Source: a virus. Taken from it: a DNA stretch of 64,000 nucleotides. The notes beneath the pieces are model-generated. The model saw only the letters and a list, made by a program, of their open reading frames with translations, had not been told where the DNA came from and searched no databases. The position numbers and the translations under genes are program-made. The DNA is taken from IMG/VR virus record IMGVR_UViG_3300044470_000379, positions 1-64,000 of that record; one strand, written 5' to 3'. This document shows positions 22,299-31,477 of this stretch, piece after piece (the stretch's first letter is position 1; each line of letters begins with the position of its first letter).

Positions 22299-23528
22299 CT
22301 AGTATTCGCCATAGGTCTTTGCCGCCTCGAAAACGGAAGGCCAAGCTGCCAGAAGCTCGCCGTACTTTTCAATCGGGAAAGCCGGTATTTCATACGGGGC
22401 TGCTGCACGATATGCCCGCTGCACCTTTTGACTTTCCCGTGCTATAAACTCCGGCAACCCCCCTGCACGGGCGGAAAAAAGCCCGATGGCTCTTTTACGC
22501 CAATCATCAACGACAGCCACTTTGAACTTTTCATCATTGGCTATTTGCCTGAGAACCTGACCAAACTCACCCAGACTTTGCGGATTGATCTGGCACACTA
22601 AGATGTAAATGAATTCGGGAAAAGTGGGAAAGGCTATCGTCTCCAAGTCACGAACTAAATCGGCTTTTCGAGCGGACGTATGCCACATCGCATAATTGCA
22701 GTATGCTGATGGCTTCTTAAGACAATTCATTAGCATCGTCCCGAACAGGACATCTTCCCCACGTCCCATAGGAAAAAACGGGGGGAGAAGCGTACTCGCA
22801 TCCAGTCCCAGGCTCATTCCCGGACAGATCACCCAGTTAACTATTTGTGGGTTAGTCGTTGACCGGAGTACTTGTCGATTGCAAAGCACCTGTAGCATGC
22901 GCTCATAAGAGTCGAGCTTTGACACGACTTCCGGAGCGATCAGTCCGTAATAGGCGTTTGTAGCCCCCGAATCCCCGACCGAGCCACCCGCAACAAGAGA
23001 GGGTTTAACCGCGGCGTTAAACAATTGCTCGTGCTTGCCAATGAAATCTTCGTCGCTTAGACTCTTTTCATCAACTCCATCGATGATCCAACACGTTTGG
23101 AATTCCCGGGTAGGCTTGAGCGAGTAGATAATCTCGTCGCTAGAGCCGGGAACCGCAGCGAATTTGCATACCATGTCGTCATCGATCGTGATGAATTGTT
23201 GTCCCGCCAGAACCAGAGTCAAAAAATTGCGCACCGCACCCATCGCCACATCGCCGTCGGGCAGCAAGGCATAGCGAAGAAGCTCTTCTGGGCATCCGGA
23301 TCGGCGTCCCAAATCCTGAATAAATCCTTCCCGGCATGCGCGGTCCAGATGCGTGAAACTAACACCAACTTCTTCAAGCGTCTGACGATTTGGCGTTGGG
23401 TCAGTCGAGTCGTCCGCCACAACAAATCGGACATCGTGGCCGAACTCCTCGGCATTATCCCGAAGCGTCACAAGGCAACGCCTAAAAGACGCTGCCTTGT
23501 TCTTCGTTAGAATCGCTAGGGTGTTCAT
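22299..23528 (-). CDS. Glycosyltransferase, GT-A fold (409 aa)
   Basis: The protein begins MNTLAILTKNKAASFRRCL, followed by VRFVVADDSTD and FITIDDDMVCK (DDD at about 116-118), the nucleotide-sugar and metal site of GT-A glycosyltransferases (family 2-like). Later GRGEDVLFG is the usual GED acceptor-site motif. It would transfer a sugar from a nucleotide donor. It follows the Hint-domain fibre gene by two bases, so modification of virion fibres or of host glycans is the obvious guess. The frame open to 23666 overlaps that gene and is not used. Confidence 0.8.
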   Translation of the reverse strand: MNTLAILTKNKAASFRRCLVTLRDNAEEFGHDVRFVVADDSTDPTPNRQTLEEVGVSFTHLDRACREGFIQDLGRRSGCPEELLRYALLPDGDVAMGAVRNFLTLVLAGQQFITIDDDMVCKFAAVPGSSDEIIYSLKPTREFQTCWIIDGVDEKSLSDEDFIGKHEQLFNAAVKPSLVAGGSVGDSGATNAYYGLIAPEVVSKLDSYERMLQVLCNRQVLRSTTNPQIVNWVICPGMSLGLDASTLLPPFFPMGRGEDVLFGTMLMNCLKKPSAYCNYAMWHTSARKADLVRDLETIAFPTFPEFIYILVCQINPQSLGEFGQVLRQIANDEKFKVAVVDDWRKRAIGLFSARAGGLPEFIARESQKVQRAYRAAAPYEIPAFPIEKYGELLAAWPSVFEAAKTYGEY

Positions 23529-23530
23529 GT

Positions 23531-25876
23531 TTATTTCACATACAGGAGGTTGTGTGTGTAAATGTACTTGCCTGGCTGTCTTCCGGCTGCAAAGTTCCTG
23601 CCTCCGCAGTGCAAGCGGCACACGCGGCGCATACCGATGGCTACAGTCTCGGTCAACATCGACCATTCAAGCCCGTTACCCACGTCGGTAATGACGTGCA
23701 TCCCCGCACGCACCTGATTGGCATAGACTGGGATTTCATCGATTGACGCTCCCTGAGCGATGATGATGATTGCTTCACGAGTCGGGACCGGGGTGCTGTC
23801 GGAGACAATAATCTCGGCGCTGTTCTCCGCTATGAGGTGGTAGCAGGGCTGGGTGCTGTAATCCATATGGATGATCTCGGCGTCCTCGGTAAGAGGCAAG
23901 CCGTTCACATAATCTTCCGCCTCACCCGCAAGAGTGTTCACGGCAAAACCGAGAATTGCATCGCAGACACGATGCGTGCCGTCGAGGAACATCTCGACCG
24001 CCGGGCATCCACCCCCGCCGCCCCCGCCGCCACCTGTGATTTCATAATAGGAACCGGACGTAAGGAACGTGACGCTCAAGCCGCTAGTGGAGTCCGTCGC
24101 CCTGAACCCGAGGTTCACGCCGGGGGATGCCGGAAGATACGAAGACGATGTGAAGGAGGGACCCGCGAACGTAGTGATCCAGCCGGAGTTGCCTCCGAAC
24201 GAACCCGTCGCGCGGTTTGTTTGCGTGCCTGCAACAATATTGCCTGTTGAGGAAATGAATTCCATCGTGATCGGGTTGTTCTGCTGCTGGAACACGACAC
24301 CTGTGGGGGTAATCGCGATGGCTCCCGTGTAAGAGGGACCAGCGGGAGACACAGAGAACGAATACGCCTGCGGCGCTGTGAATCCCAAGCCCGTCGTGGT
24401 GATGGTGGCGATAGCTCCGGTGATATACGTGACTCCCGCCCCAATTGCGAATGAGGTGCCGTTCAAGTACGTGAGCGTCCCGGTGACGCTCGCGCTCAGC
24501 GTGGCGGTGCCGTTGGACGAGGACGAAGGAATCGTGGCCGTCACTGTCCATCCGGTGAGCCATCCGCTTCCATTATAGATAGCTACCCCATTCGGGGTTG
24601 TTACTGTGCCACCAACCATGCTGAACGAAGACGAAATACTGTTGCCCGTGGCGTACTGCGTGCCAAGCTGGCGAGGCCCGATGGGGCTCGATAGGGTCAC
24701 GGTGAACGTCTGGGACGTGCCGTTGGCGAGCGCCGTCGTGGGGCTGACCGAGGCGACCGTTGGCTCAACCAGCCAGTTTACCAGGATGGAATCCGTCACG
24801 CCCCCGGCCGTTCCTTGCACGGCGAACAGGTCGAACGTCTTGGGCGTGGCATTGTACCATGCGATGTCGTCCGCGATGATCGTGAGATTCGTGGTGTCCA
24901 CGCCGCTCGCCGGGGCGCTTCCGTTGTAGCTCAGGTTGAAGTTCGTGCCGTCGTAAGCCACGGACGTGCGTCCCTGCCAGTAGGTGTTGTCGCCCGACAG
25001 CGACCATGCGCTGCTCACCGCCGTGGCCTTGTCCACGGGGCTGCCGTTGTAGGTTTGGTACGCGAAGACGTTGCTGCTCGGATTGTTGTACAGCGGCAAA
25101 GTGCCGGAGACCCCTTGGTACAGCGGAATGTACGGGACCGACGTGTAGACGATGCCGCTCACGTTGACGGTCAGGGTTTGAACACCGCCAACGACAAGCG
25201 CGGAACCCGAGGGAATGATCGTCAGCTTGCCGGAAGGCGTTGCCAGACTCGGAGCGAGCATCGTCGTGTTGGTGGCCGGAGGAGCGGAGCCGTCTCCACG
25301 ATATGGAAACATCGCGCCGTCGTCCATCCACATCTGGGTAAACGAGGGCGGGAAATTGGGACCACCACCGGCGCGAGTGCTGCTGTTGTCGCCGCCGTTG
25401 CCCGAGCCTACGCCGTGCAGCAAGCCCACGGTCGCCGACAGCCCCCCGGCTTGGCCTTGTATCGACGACGTGCAATACACATTGTAGTAGCTGACGCCCG
25501 GCACGGCGTTCCATGAGAGGTAAAAGTGGGTGTAGTTGATCGTGACGGAGTGGCTGGACCCGGTGTGCGTGCCGTCCGGCATGACGCCGATCACGACGAA
25601 CGTCCAAAAGGTGGTGCTGCTCGGGCCGCCGGATGCGCCCGAGGAGTTGAATACGGGGACGATATCGGCATAGCCCCAGCGGGTCTGGGCCGTGTTGGAG
25701 GTCAGGCCCGACCCCGTGATCGTGGCAGACGCCGAGATGCTGTCCAAACCGAAGTTGGCACCGGTCCAGCTAATGGGGACGGTGCCCGTCCCCAGCGATG
25801 CACTCACGTTAACCGTGCGGGTTAACGTTTGCGGGTTGACCCCCGATATGTTTACAGTTACAATTTCATTCGGCAT
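23531..25876 (-). CDS. Tail fibre/adhesin with C-terminal Hint (autoprocessing) domain, 781 aa
   Basis: The first 620 residues are Thr/Ser/Gly-rich beta repeats with Ig-like patterns. A run of nine glycines ends at residue 623 and is followed by Cys624 (CPAVEMFLDGTHRV). The last 158 residues have the order of a Hint domain: a Cys start, SDSTPVPT in place of the B-block, YANQVRAGMHVIT, LHCGGRNFAAG, and IYTHN near the end. Hint domains cut or splice peptides at such a Cys. The block-B histidine is not obvious, so activity is uncertain. GAGGAA precedes the ATG. Confidence 0.75.
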   Translation of the reverse strand: MPNEIVTVNISGVNPQTLTRTVNVSASLGTGTVPISWTGANFGLDSISASATITGSGLTSNTAQTRWGYADIVPVFNSSGASGGPSSTTFWTFVVIGVMPDGTHTGSSHSVTINYTHFYLSWNAVPGVSYYNVYCTSSIQGQAGGLSATVGLLHGVGSGNGGDNSSTRAGGGPNFPPSFTQMWMDDGAMFPYRGDGSAPPATNTTMLAPSLATPSGKLTIIPSGSALVVGGVQTLTVNVSGIVYTSVPYIPLYQGVSGTLPLYNNPSSNVFAYQTYNGSPVDKATAVSSAWSLSGDNTYWQGRTSVAYDGTNFNLSYNGSAPASGVDTTNLTIIADDIAWYNATPKTFDLFAVQGTAGGVTDSILVNWLVEPTVASVSPTTALANGTSQTFTVTLSSPIGPRQLGTQYATGNSISSSFSMVGGTVTTPNGVAIYNGSGWLTGWTVTATIPSSSSNGTATLSASVTGTLTYLNGTSFAIGAGVTYITGAIATITTTGLGFTAPQAYSFSVSPAGPSYTGAIAITPTGVVFQQQNNPITMEFISSTGNIVAGTQTNRATGSFGGNSGWITTFAGPSFTSSSYLPASPGVNLGFRATDSTSGLSVTFLTSGSYYEITGGGGGGGGGCPAVEMFLDGTHRVCDAILGFAVNTLAGEAEDYVNGLPLTEDAEIIHMDYSTQPCYHLIAENSAEIIVSDSTPVPTREAIIIIAQGASIDEIPVYANQVRAGMHVITDVGNGLEWSMLTETVAIGMRRVCRLHCGGRNFAAGRQPGKYIYTHNLLYVK

Positions 25877-25886
25877 TTCTTCCTCT

Positions 25887-28800
25887 TTATGGCGTCGTCA
25901 ACTGCGTCGGCAAAGTAGCGCCGATGCGAAGGGTTCCGTCGTTGTAAACCACCCACGTAAAGGTGCCCGTAACCGTCGTGCCGGAATCCGTTACCGAGAC
26001 CGACAAGGGGTTGCTTCCCAGAGACCCGGCAGCGAAGCCCGTCCCCGTCAGGCTGATCTGGGCGATCCCGCCGCCGAGCGAGGCCACCGCGCCAGTGATA
26101 TTGGCGTTGCCCGTGGACACGGACATCTGGGCAGGCGATGTGCTCTGCACCCCGGTGGCCACGACATAGAAGGACAAATTCGGGCGCGGATTGATCGAGC
26201 TAACTTGGCCCTGGTCGATGTACCCGAGGATTCCGGTGCTGATGCTGTCCTCATAGTCGATCCCCGAGTACAGAGTCAGGGCGGACCCCACGGACACTGT
26301 CAGCGCCTTAGTCGCGTAGGCCCCGATGCTGTCCGTGACCCGGAAGGTGATCGACTGGCTGGACCCGACGGCCGTCGAGGTGCCGCTGATGATGCCTTGG
26401 TTGGCGGAGGTGCTGAGGCTCAGCCCAGTGGGGAGCGAGCCGCTGTCGATGCTCCATGTGTACGGGGTGTTCGCACTGCCGGACGCAGCCAGTGCGAATG
26501 TGTAAGCCTGCCCGGAGATCGCCGGGGTGATTGACGTGGTTGTAATCGTCAAACCAGTCGCTTGCGATGTTAAGCTCAGCGTGGCTCGCGCAAAATTCGG
26601 AATGCCGCTGAGGCTGTCCGTGACGCGGAAAATAATAGAATCAGAAAAAATAGTGCCTGCTGGGCCTGTGATCGCTCCGGTGCTACTATTCAAACTCAGC
26701 GATGCGGGCAAGGAAGAGGGAACCGAAGTCGGATCAACCATCCATGTGTACGGCGGCACACCGCCCGATGCGGCAAGAGTGCAGTTGTACGATCCGCTGA
26801 CTATGGCGTTGGGCAGACTTGTCGTAGCGATTATCAAATCTGTTCCGGTGTTGAGATAGACAGGGGCCAAAAACGCAGACTGCCCTATCGAGTCCACCGC
26901 CAGAACCTGGATCGGATACAGGTCGGTCGCGACCGTGGCGGTTCCGGTGGTTTCCGTCCCTACGACGCTGGAAGAGTATGTGAAGCTGCTGTAATCGCCA
27001 GCGACCGATGCGACGGCATGGGCACCATTGAAATTGACAGTGCCGCTGATGACAACCGTATTGGTCGCGACGAAACCAATTGCATCCTGCGTCGTCACAG
27101 TGACGGTCGCACCGCTACCCGTGATCTTGGCAATACTGTAAGGCTGGTACGGCGTGCCGGAATACGTGCCGCCGACAATGGCGTTCACGCCCTGCGTTGC
27201 ACCGTCCGCCTGAAACGCCAAGCCGGACAAAATCGCATTCCCCGAGGGGGCGACCTGCCACTGGATCGGGGGCACATAATTGCTGGTTCCGTTCTCAAGG
27301 GTCAATGTGCCCTGATACGGCACGCCACGGTCAATGACGCCAACCTTGCTTTGGTCAATGTTCAAAACAGCGGGACCGGTTTGGATCAAAAACAGAGCGC
27401 CGGATGGGTACAAGCCTGTCCATGTATTGGCGGCACTATCGGTGACCGTAATCGGGAATGACGAGCTATACGGAGTCGGCGGCGACGGCACCAGCGCTGT
27501 CCCGGAGAAAACGCCAGAGCTACTGAAGGAAATGCCTGTAGGCAGGGCGGCTGTCGGCGAGCCCGTGCCGATTGACCAGGTGTATCCGATGCCCGTGCCG
27601 CCCAAGGCCGACATGGCAAAACCGTAGACCGTGAGGTCCACGATTGTCGGAATTACCGTGGTTGTGATTCGCATAATGTTGTTGTAGTTCCAGGAGAAGT
27701 TCTTGGATACGGTCGCACCACGGCTGTCGGTCAAGGTGAACGTGATCGGACTGCCAACAGTGAACAGCGGCGTCGGGCTGCTTCCCGGAGGCGAACTCAA
27801 CGTTCCGGCAATGATGCCTGTGTTCGTCGCGAGCGTCAAGCCAACAATCGGAGCCGCACCCGAGCCGCTCGGGAACTGCGGAGAGGACCACGCGTAGGGC
27901 GGCACTCCGCCGAAGCCCTGCAAGGTTATTCCGTTCGATGGGAACTGCGTCGTAAGCGGGGCGGCGGAGATATCCGGCAAGCTGGAAGTCAGGATGATCA
28001 TCGGCTTTGCGTAGCCGATGACCACGCGCTGGTAGACATACGAGACTTGGGAAGCGTTGTTTCCCTGCACCTGAAGCCAGATGTCGAAGTAGCCCGCCTC
28101 CGTGGGCGTGCCCGTCAACCGCACCATTGTGTTCGTGACATCCAAGCCCAACAAGAGTCCCGGAACCCCGTAGGCGACGTTGTTGGACAACGGATAAATG
28201 ATCATAGGATTCGCTAGGGTGATGCCCGAAGGCGCGGTGAAGAGCGTGAGGGTGGCGGCGACGCCCATCGATCCTGCGACCGAATTTCCGGGATTGGTGG
28301 ATTGGAACGTGCTCTGGTAGGTGGCCCAATTGATCGTGATGGTGCCGTGGATCGTGCCGCCAGCATCCGTGTATTCGACGATGCTGCTGCCCGTTGACAG
28401 CCCGACCAGCGTGCCGTAAATCAAACCCGTGTTGGCGTCCAGCGAAAGCCCCGGAGGAAGCGAGGAGCCGCTTTGGACCCGCGCCGTGAGTAGGGGTTCC
28501 GGAGGCGAAACGCTGCCAGCGAGGGAAGCGGGGACTGTGGCGGTTGAGTTGAAATACGGTTTCCGTGGGTTCAGCCCAACCGCGTCCCCAATGATATAGG
28601 GGCGTGGGTAGGCCGTGAATGTCCCGATGTCGCCCGTGCTCGCCTTGTCGTTGTGCGCCGAGAACGTGTATTCGCGGGACACGCTTCCGAACGCCTGCCC
28701 GGACTGGGTCAGCACGAGCGGGATTCGAAGCTGGGCGTTATTATAGGTGGTCGCCGGGCCGGTGGCATCCACCTGCGGCACGGTTGCATCGATAGCCAAG

Positions 28801-30842
28801 ACGATGCCGTTCGAGAGGTCGGGGGAGAGGGTTCCGCCTTGCAAGGTGTATCCGGTCAAATTGCCGCGGATAGGCAAGGTCTTTGCCGTGCTGTCGGCAT
28901 AGTCCCAGTAGTGCTCCGGGTCCGCCTGCACGATGCGAATGTCGCTGATTTCGCCGATAGGCGGTGTCGCGCTCGGCACTCCGACTTGGAAGTTGACAGA
29001 AACATTCCCCGTAGTTTTGGTCGGGCTGGAAGAATCCGACACGCTCAGGACGAACTGGTGGCCGCCTATGGATGTAGTCGGAAACCCGCCGCTGCTGACT
29101 GGCACTTCAACACGTCCGTCTATCAGCGCGACCGTGCCATAATACGAACCATCGCTCGGGGGTGCCGTGAAAACCAAAGAGTTGTAAGGAGACTGCCCGC
29201 CGAACACAGGAACATCCAGATTGAATTCTTGTAGGGAGAAAATGAGCGACTGGTCAATTGGACCGAATTGCAGGGCGGCGGCGATCAGCGACATCGTGTA
29301 CGTCTGGGTCGCCTTGGCCCCGATAGCGTCTGTGACCTGCACAACAGCGGTATAGGTCAGACTGTAATCCGTCGTGGAATTGTAAGTGCAGGGACGGCCG
29401 CTGATGATGCCCGTGTTCGGATCGATGCTCAGCCCGATGGGAAGAGCGCCAGCAGGGATGCTCCACTGGTACGGGGGCAGTCCGCCCGCCGTGGCGGCCG
29501 AGGCGTTGATGTTGCCCACCTGCATCTGCACCGTGTACGGAGTCCCAACCTGCGCAATGCCAAAAGTAGTGCCGAGCGGAGCCAGTGCATTGCCCTTTGC
29601 ATCCGTCTGTCCGGTCGCAATTTGCACAAGAAGATCAGTAATGACCGTTACGTTCAGCGTGGCTTCATCGATGGAGAATGGAATGCTGGAATCCTGCACC
29701 GCGAACGTCGGGGTGAATGCGCCAAGCTCAAGCGGGATGCCATTGATGACGCCGCTGCTGCTCATCGACACACCGGCGGGGAGCTCCGTGGCGGTCCACA
29801 GGAACGGCTGGATGCCCGTGCCCGACTTAACCGTCAGGGCCAGCGTCCCGCCGAGCGCCTGCGATATGGATTTGCCGACGATGAGATTCGGGAGGGTGCT
29901 CGTTTGGATTTTCACCGGCACCGATCCGGTGGCGGATGTGGTTGTCAACTCGTACACGGGCACAATCAGTTCCAACGAGTGCGGACGGCCCTCAACGGGG
30001 AACACGTCGATGGCCATGGTGCCGAGCAACGAGCTTGCGTTGGAGAAGCGCGTGGTGGCAACAAGCAGCTTCAATTCGTTGGTAATGGTGTCCCGCACAA
30101 AGGCGCGGGCAATAATCTCCCAAGGATTGGGAACGGCTGTCGGGCTCGACGCGTCCACGATCTCGAAGCCCTGTTGGCCGCCGATGCCGAGGTCGCCCGT
30201 GAGCCCGCCCGTGGTCGGGGTGGTCCCCGGAGCCTGCTGGTCGATGACGAAAATCTGCTGGGCGATCTGGCGGATCAACGAGGCTGGCGGAACATACTGG
30301 TTCCCGCTGTAGTCCTTGCGGACTTGAACGACGATATTCTGAGCGCCGGGGACGGAGAAGGACTTGGCGACCACGCCGGCGGAAAGAGGCAGCCAGCCCG
30401 TGGCGGTGTTGTCGGGCCAAAGAACCTGCCACTGGTCCGCGCCCGCGTAAAGCGAAGACAGGGTGAGCGTAAGCGTTTGGCCGAGCAACACAGATGCGAG
30501 GCTGAGCGCGACAGAGGATGGGGCAAAAACAGCCGGAAACGTGCGGGCGGTGGGGACATTGTTCGTTTCCCATGGGTCGGTGACCGCAACGCTCGAACTG
30601 TTGAACCCCTGCATCGTAATTGCGTGACTGCCAGAGTTCAAAATCTGCGTGAATGTCTGCGTGCTAAGATTCCCAGTGAGCGGAACGCGTTGGACGGTAT
30701 AGGGCGTCGAATCAACGGTGATGACCCAATGGTCATACTGGGAGAACAACCCGCTGCCATCCGGATAGGGGGTCCAGCTAAACGTCAAGTTATTGCTAGA
30801 ATCTAAAATCCCGACCGCTGGAGCGCTGGCATAAACTGACAT
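25887..30842 (-). CDS. Giant Ig-repeat adhesin/fibre protein (1651 aa)
   Basis: From about residue 300 to 1550 the protein holds at least seven copies of a putative-Ig repeat (He_PIG type): PPYxWS, then LPxGLSxxxxTGxISG, then a V.D strand. Examples are LPIGLSIDPNTGIISGRP, LPPGLSLDANTGLIYG and LPTGLSLSTSANQGIISG. Such repeats build long surface-exposed rods. The N-terminal 280 residues are different and could anchor it to the virion. It has neither a membrane segment nor a signal peptide. GGAG lies before the ATG. Function as a host-binding fibre is inferred from repeat type and place. Confidence 0.75.
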   Translation of the reverse strand: MSVYASAPAVGILDSSNNLTFSWTPYPDGSGLFSQYDHWVITVDSTPYTVQRVPLTGNLSTQTFTQILNSGSHAITMQGFNSSSVAVTDPWETNNVPTARTFPAVFAPSSVALSLASVLLGQTLTLTLSSLYAGADQWQVLWPDNTATGWLPLSAGVVAKSFSVPGAQNIVVQVRKDYSGNQYVPPASLIRQIAQQIFVIDQQAPGTTPTTGGLTGDLGIGGQQGFEIVDASSPTAVPNPWEIIARAFVRDTITNELKLLVATTRFSNASSLLGTMAIDVFPVEGRPHSLELIVPVYELTTTSATGSVPVKIQTSTLPNLIVGKSISQALGGTLALTVKSGTGIQPFLWTATELPAGVSMSSSGVINGIPLELGAFTPTFAVQDSSIPFSIDEATLNVTVITDLLVQIATGQTDAKGNALAPLGTTFGIAQVGTPYTVQMQVGNINASAATAGGLPPYQWSIPAGALPIGLSIDPNTGIISGRPCTYNSTTDYSLTYTAVVQVTDAIGAKATQTYTMSLIAAALQFGPIDQSLIFSLQEFNLDVPVFGGQSPYNSLVFTAPPSDGSYYGTVALIDGRVEVPVSSGGFPTTSIGGHQFVLSVSDSSSPTKTTGNVSVNFQVGVPSATPPIGEISDIRIVQADPEHYWDYADSTAKTLPIRGNLTGYTLQGGTLSPDLSNGIVLAIDATVPQVDATGPATTYNNAQLRIPLVLTQSGQAFGSVSREYTFSAHNDKASTGDIGTFTAYPRPYIIGDAVGLNPRKPYFNSTATVPASLAGSVSPPEPLLTARVQSGSSLPPGLSLDANTGLIYGTLVGLSTGSSIVEYTDAGGTIHGTITINWATYQSTFQSTNPGNSVAGSMGVAATLTLFTAPSGITLANPMIIYPLSNNVAYGVPGLLLGLDVTNTMVRLTGTPTEAGYFDIWLQVQGNNASQVSYVYQRVVIGYAKPMIILTSSLPDISAAPLTTQFPSNGITLQGFGGVPPYAWSSPQFPSGSGAAPIVGLTLATNTGIIAGTLSSPPGSSPTPLFTVGSPITFTLTDSRGATVSKNFSWNYNNIMRITTTVIPTIVDLTVYGFAMSALGGTGIGYTWSIGTGSPTAALPTGISFSSSGVFSGTALVPSPPTPYSSSFPITVTDSAANTWTGLYPSGALFLIQTGPAVLNIDQSKVGVIDRGVPYQGTLTLENGTSNYVPPIQWQVAPSGNAILSGLAFQADGATQGVNAIVGGTYSGTPYQPYSIAKITGSGATVTVTTQDAIGFVATNTVVISGTVNFNGAHAVASVAGDYSSFTYSSSVVGTETTGTATVATDLYPIQVLAVDSIGQSAFLAPVYLNTGTDLIIATTSLPNAIVSGSYNCTLAASGGVPPYTWMVDPTSVPSSLPASLSLNSSTGAITGPAGTIFSDSIIFRVTDSLSGIPNFARATLSLTSQATGLTITTTSITPAISGQAYTFALAASGSANTPYTWSIDSGSLPTGLSLSTSANQGIISGTSTAVGSSQSITFRVTDSIGAYATKALTVSVGSALTLYSGIDYEDSISTGILGYIDQGQVSSINPRPNLSFYVVATGVQSTSPAQMSVSTGNANITGAVASLGGGIAQISLTGTGFAAGSLGSNPLSVSVTDSGTTVTGTFTWVVYNDGTLRIGATLPTQLTTP

Positions 30843-30845
30843 AAG

Positions 30846-31475
30846 TTAAGCTCCTACCCCAGCTTTTCGACTCATAGCTGGCAATATTTCATTGCGAAGT
30901 GTCATCATTCGTTTTTTCCATTGATGGTTCCAGCAAAGTATTTGGTAAACCGCAGAAAATCTACTATCAATGGCACGTTTCCAACTGTGGTTCTTAAACT
31001 TTTTGCGTTCTTCCTTGCCGTCATTGTTTATGTGGTCTACAGTCAACAAATCGTAGTCGGTGACATTGCAGTTTGGCCATATACACATTTGTCCGTAATG
31101 ATCCAAGACTTGCTGTTTTTGTCTTTGTTTTGCCGTCGCAGAATTATCAAGACATCGCTGGCATCTTTTCTTACCAGCGATTATTTCTCCTTTTCCGCAG
31201 GCCCCGCACGCGCCCCGTTCTACATTTGCAGCGTAAAGTTCTTTGAATCTATCCATACAAATTTTGCAACACCTATGCCCTGTTGCGATCTTTCTTACCG
31301 AACACGACAAACAATTCCCCTTCGCTACTCGCTTCTTCCGTGCCTCTTTATTGGCATCTCTAAAATAAACCGTGCATTTCTCACACATTTTCTTGCCCGC
31401 TATTGGGGATTGTCCACAACCGCAAAGTCCCATTTCTCTATTCTTTTGTGCAAAAGTCTTCACCTTGGTTGCCAT
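30846..31475 (-). CDS. HNH homing endonuclease with zinc repeats (209 aa)
   Basis: Three zinc units of the form CGCGQS...CEKC, CLSC...CKIC and CGACGKG...CQRC fill residues 15-110, followed by a helix (AKQRQKQQVLDHYG) and an HNH site: MCIWPNC, LLTVDHINNDG, and QILCWNHQWKK. It resembles the plus-strand gene at 7203-7751. It is AT-rich compared with the flanking fibre genes. AGGTAGGG precedes the ATG. It sits between two fibre genes with gaps of 2-3 bases. Confidence 0.85.
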   Translation of the reverse strand: MATKVKTFAQKNREMGLCGCGQSPIAGKKMCEKCTVYFRDANKEARKKRVAKGNCLSCSVRKIATGHRCCKICMDRFKELYAANVERGACGACGKGEIIAGKKRCQRCLDNSATAKQRQKQQVLDHYGQMCIWPNCNVTDYDLLTVDHINNDGKEERKKFKNHSWKRAIDSRFSAVYQILCWNHQWKKRMMTLRNEILPAMSRKAGVGA

Positions 31476-31477
31476 GT

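Noticed and set aside
24000-31000. CRISPR array or diversity-generating retroelement near the fibre genes
   Set aside because: No regularly spaced short repeats, no reverse transcriptase and no template repeat were seen; the repeats here are protein-level Ig units.
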